From Senegalimassilia faecalis (lineage in GTDB: Bacteria > Actinomycetota > Coriobacteriia > Coriobacteriales > Eggerthellaceae), in assembly GCF_004135645.1 (NCBI RefSeq), contig NZ_SDPW01000001.1, positions 1,550,001-1,614,000 of the forward strand: a stretch of 64,000 nt of DNA. Direction: 5' to 3'. The position numbers and the translations under genes were made by a program. The notes below the pieces were generated by a model that made no database searches, was not told the origin of the DNA, and saw only the letters and a list, made by a program, of their open reading frames with translations. Positions 7,604-15,851 of this stretch are shown piece after piece. Each line of letters opens with the position of its first letter. Position 1 is the first letter of the stretch.

Positions 7604-9850
7604 ATGATCGACATTCCCAACAGCAATGCGCAGGTAAAGTGCCTGGTAGGCGCGCCGCAAACGGGACGCACCGATGCGCTGGTGCAAGAAGCGGCCCGCC
7701 GCGCCGCTGAAGGAGCGCGCGTTCTGTTCGTCTGCGCCCGCGAACGCGATAAGCGGGCAGTTGGCCAGCGTATTGATGCTGCAATTACGACTTTGCGCGC
7801 CGGAGATAATCGTGCCAGAATGTTTACTCCAGATGATGCTGATTGGGGCGTCGTGAATGACGTGATGGACGAACAAATCATCGCGGAAAGTTTCTCCGAA
7901 AAGGCTGTTATCGAAAACGCTGAAACTTCGTATGATGCGGGGAGCGCAGATGGGGCACGCGCTTGCGGGAAAGCGCTGACGATGGAGAGTACAAGTGCGC
8001 AGGCTACCGATGAAACTATTGCTTGCAAGTTTGAGGAAGAACCTTCGCAAACTGAGTCGGCGGTACGAAGTGTTGAATCATTAACGAGTGACGAGACTTT
8101 CGCGCCTGATGACACCATAGTTTCGCCGTTAATTTCACGTGATGTCGACTTCCTTTCTGGTGCTGAGGTGCGGTCTTTAACTGCTGGCTCCTTTGAAAAG
8201 GGCGAACCGGGCGCTGCTTACATTCTTTCTTGCGCAGAGGTTGCGCAAGCTGTTTTGGCCGCGTCTGAGGCGCAGGCGGTGTTTGGCCGCGGTTCGCGCG
8301 TGCTTGAGCCGTACGAGGAGACTGTTTTGCTGGAAGACCTGAAGGTCAGCCAGATGAAGAACCGCCGCCTTCGCAAAGTACTGGCGTACTTGCGTGCGGG
8401 CTGGAGCAACCTGTCCGACGATACTTGGGAGCAAACGGCTGAAGAAGACCTGGTCATCGAACGAATGCGCGCGAACCTTCGCTTTACAGGCGGCGTGCTT
8501 GCGTGCGAGGCGTCGAACCTGGCGCTGCATGCGTTGCGCGAGCACGATGCGCTGCGACAGCGCGTTTCGTGGGACTATGTGCTCGCTGACGATTTCGAGT
8601 TGCTCAGCCGCGCGTCGCAGCACTTGGTGCGCATGGTTGCCGCCTACGGCCTTACGGTGGCGACAGCCGAGCGCCCTGGTCTTCCCGGCGACGAGGAATA
8701 CCCCTGCTTCGAAGGCGCGGCCGAACTTCTGGCAGCGTTTCCTGGCGCGCAGGTTGCGCGCTTGACCGAAAGCGGCCAGGCGCCCGAGGTGCGCCACCGT
8801 GTGCAGGGGTTGCTTGCCGATTCCGCCCTTGCGCCCCTGATCAGGCACGACGCGATGGGCCAGGCGACGCCGTCCGCGGAACCTCTTGACGCCGATACTT
8901 GCGAAGGCGTTGCCGAGCCCGCGTTGCGCATGGCGCCAAGTTTGGAGGCGGAGCTGCAGGCGCTTGCCGTCGAGGCGAATGCGGCGCTTGAGCGCGGCGA
9001 AAGCGTGCTGATCGTCGGTACGAATCGCCTGTGGCGGCGCAACGTTGCCGCGAACTTGCAGCGCGTTGGCCTGCCCGTTCTCCAGCTGCGCGGTGATAAG
9101 CTGCACCTGAAGGATTTTCGCGATGAAAAGCAGTGCGAGCGAGCGCGTGCCGACGCGCTGTACCGTTTACGGGTGAACGCGGCTGACGACGTGGCGTGGC
9201 GTACGCTGCTTGCGCTTGGCGACAGCGTGGCGCGAAGCGCGGCTGTCGATTACCTGCGCCAGGCGGTTGGTGCGGGCGCTGCTGGTGCACCGGTTCGCCT
9301 TCGCGAAGCGCTCGAGCTGCTTGACGCGGGCAACGTGGCGGCCGACAGCCTAACGGCCCCACTGCTTGACGACTTGCTTGCGGCATATTGCCAGGTAAAA
9401 GACGCGTTTGAATTCGAAGAGCACGCGAAGCCTGGGGATTGCGTGTTGCCGCGTGAGCAAGCGGTTTCTGGTGAGGCAGATTCGCAGCAAAACGACGCGC
9501 CGTCAAGCAGCAAGCCGAATATCTTGGTCGCAAGCCCAGATCAGGCGGCAGGTTTACGGTTTGACGTGGTCGTGTTCGGCGGCTTCGTCAACGGCCTTAT
9601 CCCGTGTCGCGCATATTGCGATCCGGTGGGCATGGCCGAGCAATCGCGACGCCGGGAGCACGCCCGCGACGTGCGAACCGTATACGGCGTGGCGTCCTGC
9701 GCGCGCAAACGGCTGCTGTTCACCGGTTTCGCCACCTGCAGCCTGCAAGCGGCCGAAACCATGGACGTCCACATCGAAAGCATCAAACTCCGCAAAGGCC
9801 TGCGTACCGTAACCACCCAACCCAGCGAGCTGGCGAACCTGTTGCACTAG
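7604..9850 (+). CDS. Large UvrD/Rep-like protein with degraded ATPase motifs
   Basis: 748 residues from ATG 7604, behind AAAGGAG; the open frame extends 52 codons upstream but without a site. The N-terminus has LVGAPQTGRTDAL (residues about 12-24), which is a P-loop in which the essential Lys is Arg. After a long acidic insertion (about 70-200) come parts of UvrD: LEPYEETVLLED, then DYVLADDFELL where motif II (DEfQD) should be, and PGLPGDEEY where motif III (GD..Q) should be. The second half has LIVGTN, GLPVLQLRGD, FDVVVFGGFVNGLIPC (motif V region) and VASCARKRLLFTGF (motif VI without Thr-Arg). This half is paralogous to the 3022-3939 product. I infer a protein that has kept the helicase fold but not ATP hydrolysis. 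It is 177 bp downstream of the NapH-like gene, after two hairpins. Confidence 0.65.
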   Translation: MIDIPNSNAQVKCLVGAPQTGRTDALVQEAARRAAEGARVLFVCARERDKRAVGQRIDAAITTLRAGDNRARMFTPDDADWGVVNDVMDEQIIAESFSEKAVIENAETSYDAGSADGARACGKALTMESTSAQATDETIACKFEEEPSQTESAVRSVESLTSDETFAPDDTIVSPLISRDVDFLSGAEVRSLTAGSFEKGEPGAAYILSCAEVAQAVLAASEAQAVFGRGSRVLEPYEETVLLEDLKVSQMKNRRLRKVLAYLRAGWSNLSDDTWEQTAEEDLVIERMRANLRFTGGVLACEASNLALHALREHDALRQRVSWDYVLADDFELLSRASQHLVRMVAAYGLTVATAERPGLPGDEEYPCFEGAAELLAAFPGAQVARLTESGQAPEVRHRVQGLLADSALAPLIRHDAMGQATPSAEPLDADTCEGVAEPALRMAPSLEAELQALAVEANAALERGESVLIVGTNRLWRRNVAANLQRVGLPVLQLRGDKLHLKDFRDEKQCERARADALYRLRVNAADDVAWRTLLALGDSVARSAAVDYLRQAVGAGAAGAPVRLREALELLDAGNVAADSLTAPLLDDLLAAYCQVKDAFEFEEHAKPGDCVLPREQAVSGEADSQQNDAPSSSKPNILVASPDQAAGLRFDVVVFGGFVNGLIPCRAYCDPVGMAEQSRRREHARDVRTVYGVASCARKRLLFTGFATCSLQAAETMDVHIESIKLRKGLRTVTTQPSELANLLH

Positions 9851-9852
9851 AG

Positions 9853-9876
9853 CGCCCCCCCGCCATGGGGCGTTTT
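9853..9876 (+). terminator. Terminator after the UvrD-like gene
   Basis: CGCCCC (9853-9858) pairs with GGGGCG (9867-9872), followed by TTTT. It starts two bases after the stop codon. The left arm is part of a run of seven C. Confidence 0.6.
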
Positions 9877-10649
9877 CGGTGGAGCGTTCATGTCCTGCAG
9901 TGTTTTCGCCAGAGCTCTCTCGTTGCGGCGTTTGCTCCAGAACGTCATTTCGCCGCAGTATTTCTGCAAGCACGCCTTTGCTCTGCAATGCTCTTGCTGG
10001 TCCGGAATGCTCTTGCTGGTCCGCCGCGCATCGTTTTCTTCCGCCGCCGCTGTCCATTTCCCTGATTTTTTGACCCGGGGCCTCCTGCTGCGAAGAGGGG
10101 AGGTGCGTATTCGGGGAAGCCTCGAATGCGCGTGTGGGGAAATGGTTGCGGTGGGGTTCCAAAAATGCGGGAAGTGGGAAAGAGCGACTCCGGAGGGATT
10201 CCGAACAGGCGCGAAGTGGGAAAGGCAAAGCGGTGTCTTCGTTGCCGGTTGGTCACCAGGTTGCCAAAATCGCATGTTCTGGGAAGAGAGAGCAACCCCC
10301 GAATGCATGCAAGATGCCAATTTGGTCGAAGTGGGAATTTGCTTGCTCCCACTTCGACCAAAAACGGAAAGGCTGCAAGCCATTTGGAAGGCAAAGCGTA
10401 GCAAGGGAGAATGCGGGGAACATTGCGAAGGGGGGAGCGGCGAAGGGCGTCGCTTGGTCCTATCGAGCGCCCGCTTCGACCAGGTGCCGCTTGGTCCCAA
10501 CAATCTGCCTACTTACCGGGTCTCGCTTGCTCTCATGGAGCGCCCGCTTCGACTGGGCATTGCTTGCTTCCGTTCAGCCGCCTACTTCGGCCGAGGGCGG
10601 CTTTCTCCGCGCAAGCACAACCTTTTCCGTTCCGCGCTGTCGCAGAACA
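9877..10649. repeat. Gene-poor repeat-rich stretch, left part of island
   Basis: No gene can be supported here although several GC-driven open frames exist. The sequence is made of imperfect repeats: AAGTGGGAAAG-type words near 10165, 10215 and 10328; a 16-bp perfect inverted repeat at 10321-10362; and a direct repeat GAGCGCCCGCTTCGAC at 10465-10480 and again at 10538-10553 (73 bp apart). Another pair is GCTCTTGCTGGTCCG near 9989 and 10009. Confidence 0.55.
10321..10362. repeat. 16-bp perfect inverted repeat
   Basis: TTTGGTCGAAGTGGGA (10321-10336) and its exact reverse complement (10347-10362) are separated by 10 bases. Half copies with the same core GAAGTGGGA occur at many other places in 9.9-12.5 kb; the reverse form TCCCACTTCGGCCAAAAA is near 12514. 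Confidence 0.75.
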
Positions 10650-11672
10650 CTAAAACCGCTCCAATTTCCGAAAATCACTGAAGCAAACGTGCTTCTTCCA
10701 AAACTCGATGCGCCGTGCGTTGGCCTGTTCGTAGCGCTCAACTGCTGCGGGATTGCTGCTGGCAAGCGAGACTTTGGGCGTGCGTGGCCTTTTCAGCGCG
10801 ATGCGAATCTGCTCGGCAACGTCTGCATACGAGCGATATTCCAAAGCCTGGTCTGTCGACATGCTGATGTAGGCCGCAGAATCAATCGTCGCTAGCTGGT
10901 TGCGGCGTCTTGCGTCGCGCGCAAGGCCCGCGCGGGTTGCGTGTACCGCGTCGGCGTCGTAGTCAAGCAGCACGTTCCGCTCTATCCCGTCTTTGCCGCG
11001 CGCGGTGATCGTCAAATCGGGGATGCGCGTGGCGTAGCGTGTGCCTTCCGAAGTTGCCCCGCTGGTCACGCGAACGGCCTGGTTGAGCGCGACTTTTCCG
11101 ACGTTGAATCCTCCAAGCCGCGTGGGAAGGCCATATCCCATAGCAAGTGCAGATTCCATCGGCGAGCGCGCCCCATCCTTCACGAAAGCAAGCGCACGGC
11201 GGGCTTTGGCGCATCCGCGCATTCCCGGCACCGCGTCAAGGAATGCGGCAAGTTGCCTTGCGCTGGTAAGCGGCTTGTCCGCTCCTTCCCGATGCGCCAC
11301 GCCGCCTTTGCTTGCGGCATCGATGCGGTAGGAGGAGCAAAGCGCGAACCCGAAGTAAATTGCCTCGTCAACCGTGTAAGTCGATGCAAGTTGGAGGAAT
11401 ACAAGCTCGGGGCTGCACACGCACGCAATGGCCCCGCTTGGGAACTTCGTCCGTCGGAAAGAGCCGGCGGGTAACGGTCTTGACGCCACATGGGACACGG
11501 TAACCTGGTCGTTGCGCTTTCCATTCGCGGACGAGACGAGCACGTCAAGGGGGCCTGTTGCATTGAGCTCGCTTTTCAGCGCGGCAACGAAGCTGTTTGG
11601 CGGCGCTGATAGTGGCACGTGTGTATGCGATGCCAAGGTTTTGCGGCCAGGTTTTTCGTTCGAGGATCGCAT
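10650..11672 (-). CDS. Orphan protein with probable DUF559/Vsr-type nuclease-fold C-terminus
   Basis: About 340 residues if begun at ATG 11672; the frame also allows ATG 11714, but those extra codons are read from one of the island repeats (a CTTTCCCACTT word), so the inner start is preferred. Neither has a strong ribosome binding site. The middle has ACVCSPELVFLQLA and EAIYFGFALCSSYRID, then SPMESALAMGYGLPTRLGGF, a pattern I associate with a coriobacterial family that combines an AbiEi-like front part with a nuclease-like end. The C-terminus has PDLTITARG, LLDYDADAVHATRAG, then ARDARRRNQL and a final ISMSTDQ strand, like the Vsr/PD-(D/E)XK fold in which the first acid of 'vEyD' is Leu-Asp here. 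Family assignment is from memory of the pattern and is uncertain. It is the only credible gene in a 3.4-kb island and may be a mobile or defence-related gene. Confidence 0.5.
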   Translation of the reverse strand: MRSSNEKPGRKTLASHTHVPLSAPPNSFVAALKSELNATGPLDVLVSSANGKRNDQVTVSHVASRPLPAGSFRRTKFPSGAIACVCSPELVFLQLASTYTVDEAIYFGFALCSSYRIDAASKGGVAHREGADKPLTSARQLAAFLDAVPGMRGCAKARRALAFVKDGARSPMESALAMGYGLPTRLGGFNVGKVALNQAVRVTSGATSEGTRYATRIPDLTITARGKDGIERNVLLDYDADAVHATRAGLARDARRRNQLATIDSAAYISMSTDQALEYRSYADVAEQIRIALKRPRTPKVSLASSNPAAVERYEQANARRIEFWKKHVCFSDFRKLERF

Positions 11673-11714
11673 GAGAAGCCGAAATGCAGTCAAGTGGGAA
11701 AGGCAGACATCCAT

Positions 11715-13286
11715 GGTGGTTTTCTCTTTTCGTATCGAGGTGGCTATGCTAATTGAGCGGTGCGAATGGCTGGCTGCGGAAGGATGGAGAGAAACTGGCT
11801 GGGGCCATTAGCGAGGGCGGTAACGAGTGAAGGCTGATTGTCGCTTGCGACGTTTTGCCAGTTGGTAGGTGTAGCGAGTTTGACTGACCCGGCGTGCTTG
11901 TCGGCGTTGCGGGACGCAATGCTCTGCCCGGGCTATAGGATGGGAGGGCCCGCGCCAAGATTCCGGGGCTTTTCATTATGAAGATCAAACCTTGCAGATG
12001 TTTTGCAGGTTTGACGGCTTACAACACACCTGACCTTGCGGGAATTGTCCCCGTGATTCGATCGAGAGCTCGCCGGCATGTTGCCGCTAGTCGATTTGCT
12101 TGCTTTGCACGGTTTCTTGGAGTTCGGGTTGTGGGAATTTCGGCGCTCGAAAATGCTTTGCAGACGTTTGCGAATAACGTAATCGAGAACGAGCCAAGCG
12201 TCCGATTGCGGCGATTCGGACGCGGCATTGCCGCCGGTTATCGTAGCGGCTCCATTTTGCGGCTGCGGTGTTCGAGGTCGTCTTGCTGGTGGGCTTAAAT
12301 CGCGCGAAATGGGAAAGAGGCGCAGCGCGCGAAGGCGGAAAACACGCGAAGTGGGAAAGGCCAGTTCTGCGCGAAGGCGAGAAAAACGCGATGTGGGAAA
12401 GCCGGGGTATGGCGAAACGCCGTAAAGCTAGGTTTGAAGGGAATAAGCGCCCGAAATGGGAGCGATTCGTAAGGGTAGGGCTCGCTAACATGTCGAACAT
12501 AGCGGGAAGTTCATCCCACTTCGGCCAAAAAGGGCATTGCTGCCAGCGAATTGGCGCGTCGAGTTGCTTGGACTGTGCTTGCCTCGGCGTTGAGAATTCG
12601 AAGCATCGCGGCTTGCTGCGAAGCGGCGGTGAGCAGTGACGTAGTGCCTGCTGCGAAATAAGAGTTTGCGCTGCTGCGTTCGTCTCGGTTCGGGGACTCG
12701 CGGTGTCGCGGTTTAGGGCGAAACGCAGTTCGCGGTGTTGCGAATTGTGCCGAAACGTGGGCTTGCGCGACATTGGAGGATCGAGGCATCGCGGTTTGGA
12801 GCGAAAGGCGGTTCGCGGTGTTGCGAGTTGTCGCGAAATGAGGGGCTGCGATGCTGCGGTACTTGTTGCTACGGGCTTGGGCGTCTCAACACCGTTTCTA
12901 CTGCGTGTCCCGAAGCACTTTCGGGCCATGGTTGCTCGCGCCGCATAGGGCTTGGCTTCCCGGGCATGCGCGCAGTTGCCATAGCCGCCCGTCGCCTGAC
13001 GGCTGGCGGAGAATGTGGAGAGCGTGTGCGCAAGAGGTGTGCAAACCCGACAATTCGCGCCGCGCTGGCCATGCAAAAGTGGCAAACACGCACAGATGCA
13101 GGACAAATGCGAATTCGGTCGCTATAATTCTACAAGTTTGAAACGTTCCGCCTACAGCATGAACCCGAAACGCAATCAGCGCGCGGGACGTTCCCGGCTT
13201 CCCTGCGCAAGTATCGGAGGCGGGAAAGCGCCATCAGGGCGCATAGGTCGGCCGCGAAGCGAGTGCGGCCCGTAAAAGGAGCAAAG
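11715..13286. repeat. Gene-poor repeat-rich stretch, right part of island
   Basis: No supported gene. Words of the form CGAARTGGGAAAG recur near 11693, 12305, 12349 and 12390, each in a unit of about 45 bp between 12300 and 12420. From about 12602 to 12860 there is an imperfect long repeat: three units beginning ATCGCGG / TGTCGCGG / ATCGCGG (12605, about 12704, 12788), with the shared core GTTCGCGGTGTTGCGA in the last two. A region 13228-13275 with GCGCC/GGCGC and GGCCGC/GCGGCC arms looks like a distant copy of the two-hairpin element found at 43.7-58.6 kb. Confidence 0.5.
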
Positions 13287-14603
13287 GTGCTAGATCAGTT
13301 CTTCTCGCAGGTTTCGTTTGTTGACATATTCAACTTCTGCGTGTTTCTTGCATTCACCATCTGCTATACGTACCAGCTGTACTACGTGTTCGTGGTGCTA
13401 ACCCACAAACCCAAACAGCTGGTAGCGAAAAAGAACCACAAGTTCGCCGTGGTCATCAGCGCGCGCAACGAAAGCGCCGTCATCGGGCAGCTTATCCACT
13501 CCATCAAGGTGCAGAACTACCCGTCCGAGCTCATCGACGTGTTCGTTATCGCCGACAACTGCACGGACAACACGGCCGATGTGGCTCGCGAAGCTGGCGC
13601 TACGGTGTTCCCGCGCTTCAACTCCGAGCAGGTGGGCAAGGGCTACGCGCTTGATTACGGCTTCAACGTCATTCTCGGCCAGTATGCCGACCGCGGCTAC
13701 GAGGCCTACTTTGTGTTCGACGCCGATAACGTGCTTGACGTGAACTATTTCCGCGAAATGAACAAGACGTTCGACAACGGCGCCGTGGCCTCCACCAGCT
13801 ACCGCAACTCCAAAAACTACGACAGCAACTGGATTTCCGCAGGTTATGCCGTGTGGTTCCTGCGCGAGGCGAAGTTCCTCAACCAGGCGCGCCTGACATT
13901 GAACACCAGCTGCGCCATCTCGGGCACCGGCTTTTTCATCTCGGCGAAGGTCATCGAGCGCAACGGCGGTTGGAAGTGGCATCTGCTTACCGAGGACATC
14001 GAGTTCTCGGCGAACTCCATCTTGGAAGGCGAGCGCATCAGCTACACGCCCACGGCCATCCTCTACGACGAGCAGCCCATCACGTTCCGCGATTCGTGGA
14101 ACCAGCGCTTCCGCTGGGCGAAGGGCTTCTACCAGGTGTTTTGGCACTACGGCGCGCGCCTGGCGAAAGGCATCGTCACCAACCCGAAGGGCAGCCGCTT
14201 CGCGTGCTACGACATGCTCATGACCATTGCGCCCGGCATGCTGCTGACCATCATCAGCGTCACGTTCAACGCCATCATCATCGCGCTGGCTGCGGCGGGC
14301 ATGATGTCGACGGGCGTCATGGTGGCCTCGTCGGTGTCGTCGATTTGCTTCTGCCTGATGAACTACCTGGTGTTCATGTTCATGTTCGGCGTACTTACCA
14401 CGTTCGTGGAATGGGACTCCATCCACTCCACCACGGCGAAGAAGATTCGCTACATGTTCACGTTCCCGTTCTTTATGCTGACGTACGTGCCCATTGCACT
14501 GGTGGCGTTGGTGAAGAAGTGCAACTGGAAGCCCATTAAGCACTCCATCAACGTTGATGTGCAGGAGTTCGCGCAAAGCGAGTCGCGTCGCGAGCGCGCG
14601 TAA
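13287..14603 (+). CDS. Family 2 glycosyltransferase, membrane-bound, processive type
   Basis: 438 residues from GTG 13287, which lies 7 bases after AAAAGGAGC. One membrane segment precedes the catalytic domain (about residues 8-35) and three or four follow it (about 310-420), as in cellulose-synthase-like enzymes. The catalytic residues are visible: FAVVISARNES at the start of the fold, ADNCTDN, FDADN (about 145), TEDIE (about 227) and QRFRW (about 278), the QxxRW motif of processive enzymes. It transfers sugar from a nucleotide donor on the inner face of the membrane. The C-terminal 25 residues are charged and cytoplasmic. No other polysaccharide gene is near, so the product is unknown. A terminator follows 43 bp downstream. 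Confidence 0.85.
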   Translation: MLDQFFSQVSFVDIFNFCVFLAFTICYTYQLYYVFVVLTHKPKQLVAKKNHKFAVVISARNESAVIGQLIHSIKVQNYPSELIDVFVIADNCTDNTADVAREAGATVFPRFNSEQVGKGYALDYGFNVILGQYADRGYEAYFVFDADNVLDVNYFREMNKTFDNGAVASTSYRNSKNYDSNWISAGYAVWFLREAKFLNQARLTLNTSCAISGTGFFISAKVIERNGGWKWHLLTEDIEFSANSILEGERISYTPTAILYDEQPITFRDSWNQRFRWAKGFYQVFWHYGARLAKGIVTNPKGSRFACYDMLMTIAPGMLLTIISVTFNAIIIALAAAGMMSTGVMVASSVSSICFCLMNYLVFMFMFGVLTTFVEWDSIHSTTAKKIRYMFTFPFFMLTYVPIALVALVKKCNWKPIKHSINVDVQEFAQSESRRERA

Positions 14604-14646
14604 GGGCGTGTGCGTAGGGAAAATCGCAAACAACGAAGTGCAAACG

Positions 14647-14670
14647 AAAGGCGGTCTGCGGGCCGCCTTT
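14647..14670. terminator. Bidirectional terminator between GT2 and comF
   Basis: AAAGGCGG (14647-14654) pairs with CCGCCTTT (14663-14670) across an 8-base loop. The genes on both sides run into it, so it can serve both. Confidence 0.75.
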
Positions 14671-14693
14671 CTTGCGTAGGGGATGGCGGCTCC

Positions 14694-15440
14694 TCACACC
14701 CGCGCGAACACGAGGCAGTGGAGCGTTTGGGCGCCGGCTGCGCGTAAGGCGTCGCAGGCGGCGGACATGGTGGAGCCCGTGGTGCACACGTCGTCGACAA
14801 GCAGCGCGTGCGGCGGCACCGTTGCGCCTTCGATGACGCGGAAGCGGCCGCTCAAGTTGCCGATGCGCCCTTTGCGCCCGAGGGTGCGCTGGTCAAGCGT
14901 GCGCGGTGGCGCAAGCAGGCCGACGCGGCGCAGGCCAAGCGCGCAGGCTACCTCGCGCGAAAGCTCGTCGACGTGGTCGAATCCGCGCCGGCGCTTCGCG
15001 GCGCCGCTGGCGGGGATGGGCACGCACACGGGCGCGTCAGTCAGCCAGCCGGGCGGAACCTGTGGCGCCATCAGGCACGCCATCTCGCGGGCAAGGCGCC
15101 GCTCGCCGCCGTCTTTCCAGCTGCGCACGATGCGCGCGGCCGCGTCGTCGTAGGTGACGGCGGCGGTCATGCCGTCGAACGCAGGGCGCCTGCGCCCGAT
15201 GGCAGCCAGCATCACCTCGTTGCACTCGCAGCACTGCAGCCGTCCGAACGGCGCGCCGCAACGCGGGCAGGCGCGCCACCAATCCACGTAGCGAAGCGCG
15301 GTGCGGCAGTGCTCGCACAGCGGCTCGCCGGGCGCGTCGCACACGGCGCAGCGCGTCGGCCACACGGTTTCGGCCAACGCCTCGGCGGCGCCAAGCCCGT
15401 ACAGGGCGATCGTGTTCGCTATGTTCGCGGCAATGGTCAT
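14694..15440 (-). CDS. comF: ComF-family phosphoribosyltransferase-like protein
   Basis: 248 residues from ATG 15440; a second in-frame ATG at 15485 and a GTG at 15500 also exist and none has a clearly best site. Zinc-finger part: CAVCDAPGEPLCEHC, then CPRCG and CCEC (residues about 30-75). The phosphoribosyltransferase part has PIPASGAAKRRRGFDHV (about 150), which is the ComF 'P.p..r...RGFnq' motif, and LLVDDVCTTGSTM (about 219), the PRPP-binding loop. ComF proteins are needed for DNA uptake and restart in competent bacteria. It stands alone between two terminators or intergenic regions; no comE genes are in the window. Confidence 0.88.
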   Translation of the reverse strand: MTIAANIANTIALYGLGAAEALAETVWPTRCAVCDAPGEPLCEHCRTALRYVDWWRACPRCGAPFGRLQCCECNEVMLAAIGRRRPAFDGMTAAVTYDDAAARIVRSWKDGGERRLAREMACLMAPQVPPGWLTDAPVCVPIPASGAAKRRRGFDHVDELSREVACALGLRRVGLLAPPRTLDQRTLGRKGRIGNLSGRFRVIEGATVPPHALLVDDVCTTGSTMSAACDALRAAGAQTLHCLVFARV

Positions 15441-15500
15441 GCCCTCAAGCGTATCAGCCCCACCTTGCGCACCTTTTGCGCACATCGCTCCCGCGAACAC

Positions 15501-15851
15501 GCGAAACCTTGCCCGCGCGCACGCCCCCTGCAGATTCTGCGCATGCTTGTGCCGGCCGGGCGCGCATCTGCTAAACTACTTACCACTTCTTTCGAGTCTG
15601 TAGTTGCGGGCCCTCGGGGCCCTAGTCCATGGCAGATGCGGTCAAAAGGATCCACGTAAGCCGCGCGGCCCGGCCGCCGACGAGCATGGCGTATCCTAGA
15701 GGTAAGACGCACCTTCCGTTTATACGAGCGACATACCGTCGCGACGGAGGAGAGGGCGGCGCGAAAGCTAAACCCCGGTGCGCGAGTGTGGGGTCAAAAA
15801 CTAGGTCAGTCGAAAGAAGCCTTTTCAAGAACTAGATGGAGGAAGTTCGGT
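15501..15851 (+). promoter_or_regulatory. Long structured leader upstream of the binding-protein gene; class not recognised
   Basis: About 350 bases with no supported gene. It contains GGGCCC/GGGCCC (15608-15622), a CCGTCGCGACGG palindrome (15737-15748), GGCGCGAAAGC and a GGTGCGCG/CCCC-rich segment (15757-15790), and a CTAG...CTAG-closed stem (15811-15836) just before the ribosome binding site GGAGGAAG. This looks like a leader RNA rather than coding DNA, but it did not match any riboswitch consensus that I could recall. Confidence 0.35.

Noticed and set aside
9890-10681. Long plus-strand open frame in the repeat island
   Set aside because: Made of the island repeats, no ribosome binding site, no recognisable domain; overlaps the terminator-distal noncoding DNA.
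11978-12298. 106-codon plus-strand frame
   Set aside because: No ribosome binding site, Arg/Cys-rich translation, no domain.
12087-13106. 339-codon minus-strand open frame in the island
   Set aside because: Composition is Arg/Ser/Pro/Thr-rich with repeats LSHFA and RSKPRC that follow the DNA repeats; no start site. A decayed repeat protein cannot be excluded.
9877-13286. Possible CRISPR array or tandem spacer array
   Set aside because: Repeats are irregular in length and spacing, with no constant repeat-spacer unit and no cas gene in the window.
15629-15835. 68-codon frame in the leader of the binding-protein gene
   Set aside because: Poor start context and a sequence better explained as a structured leader.
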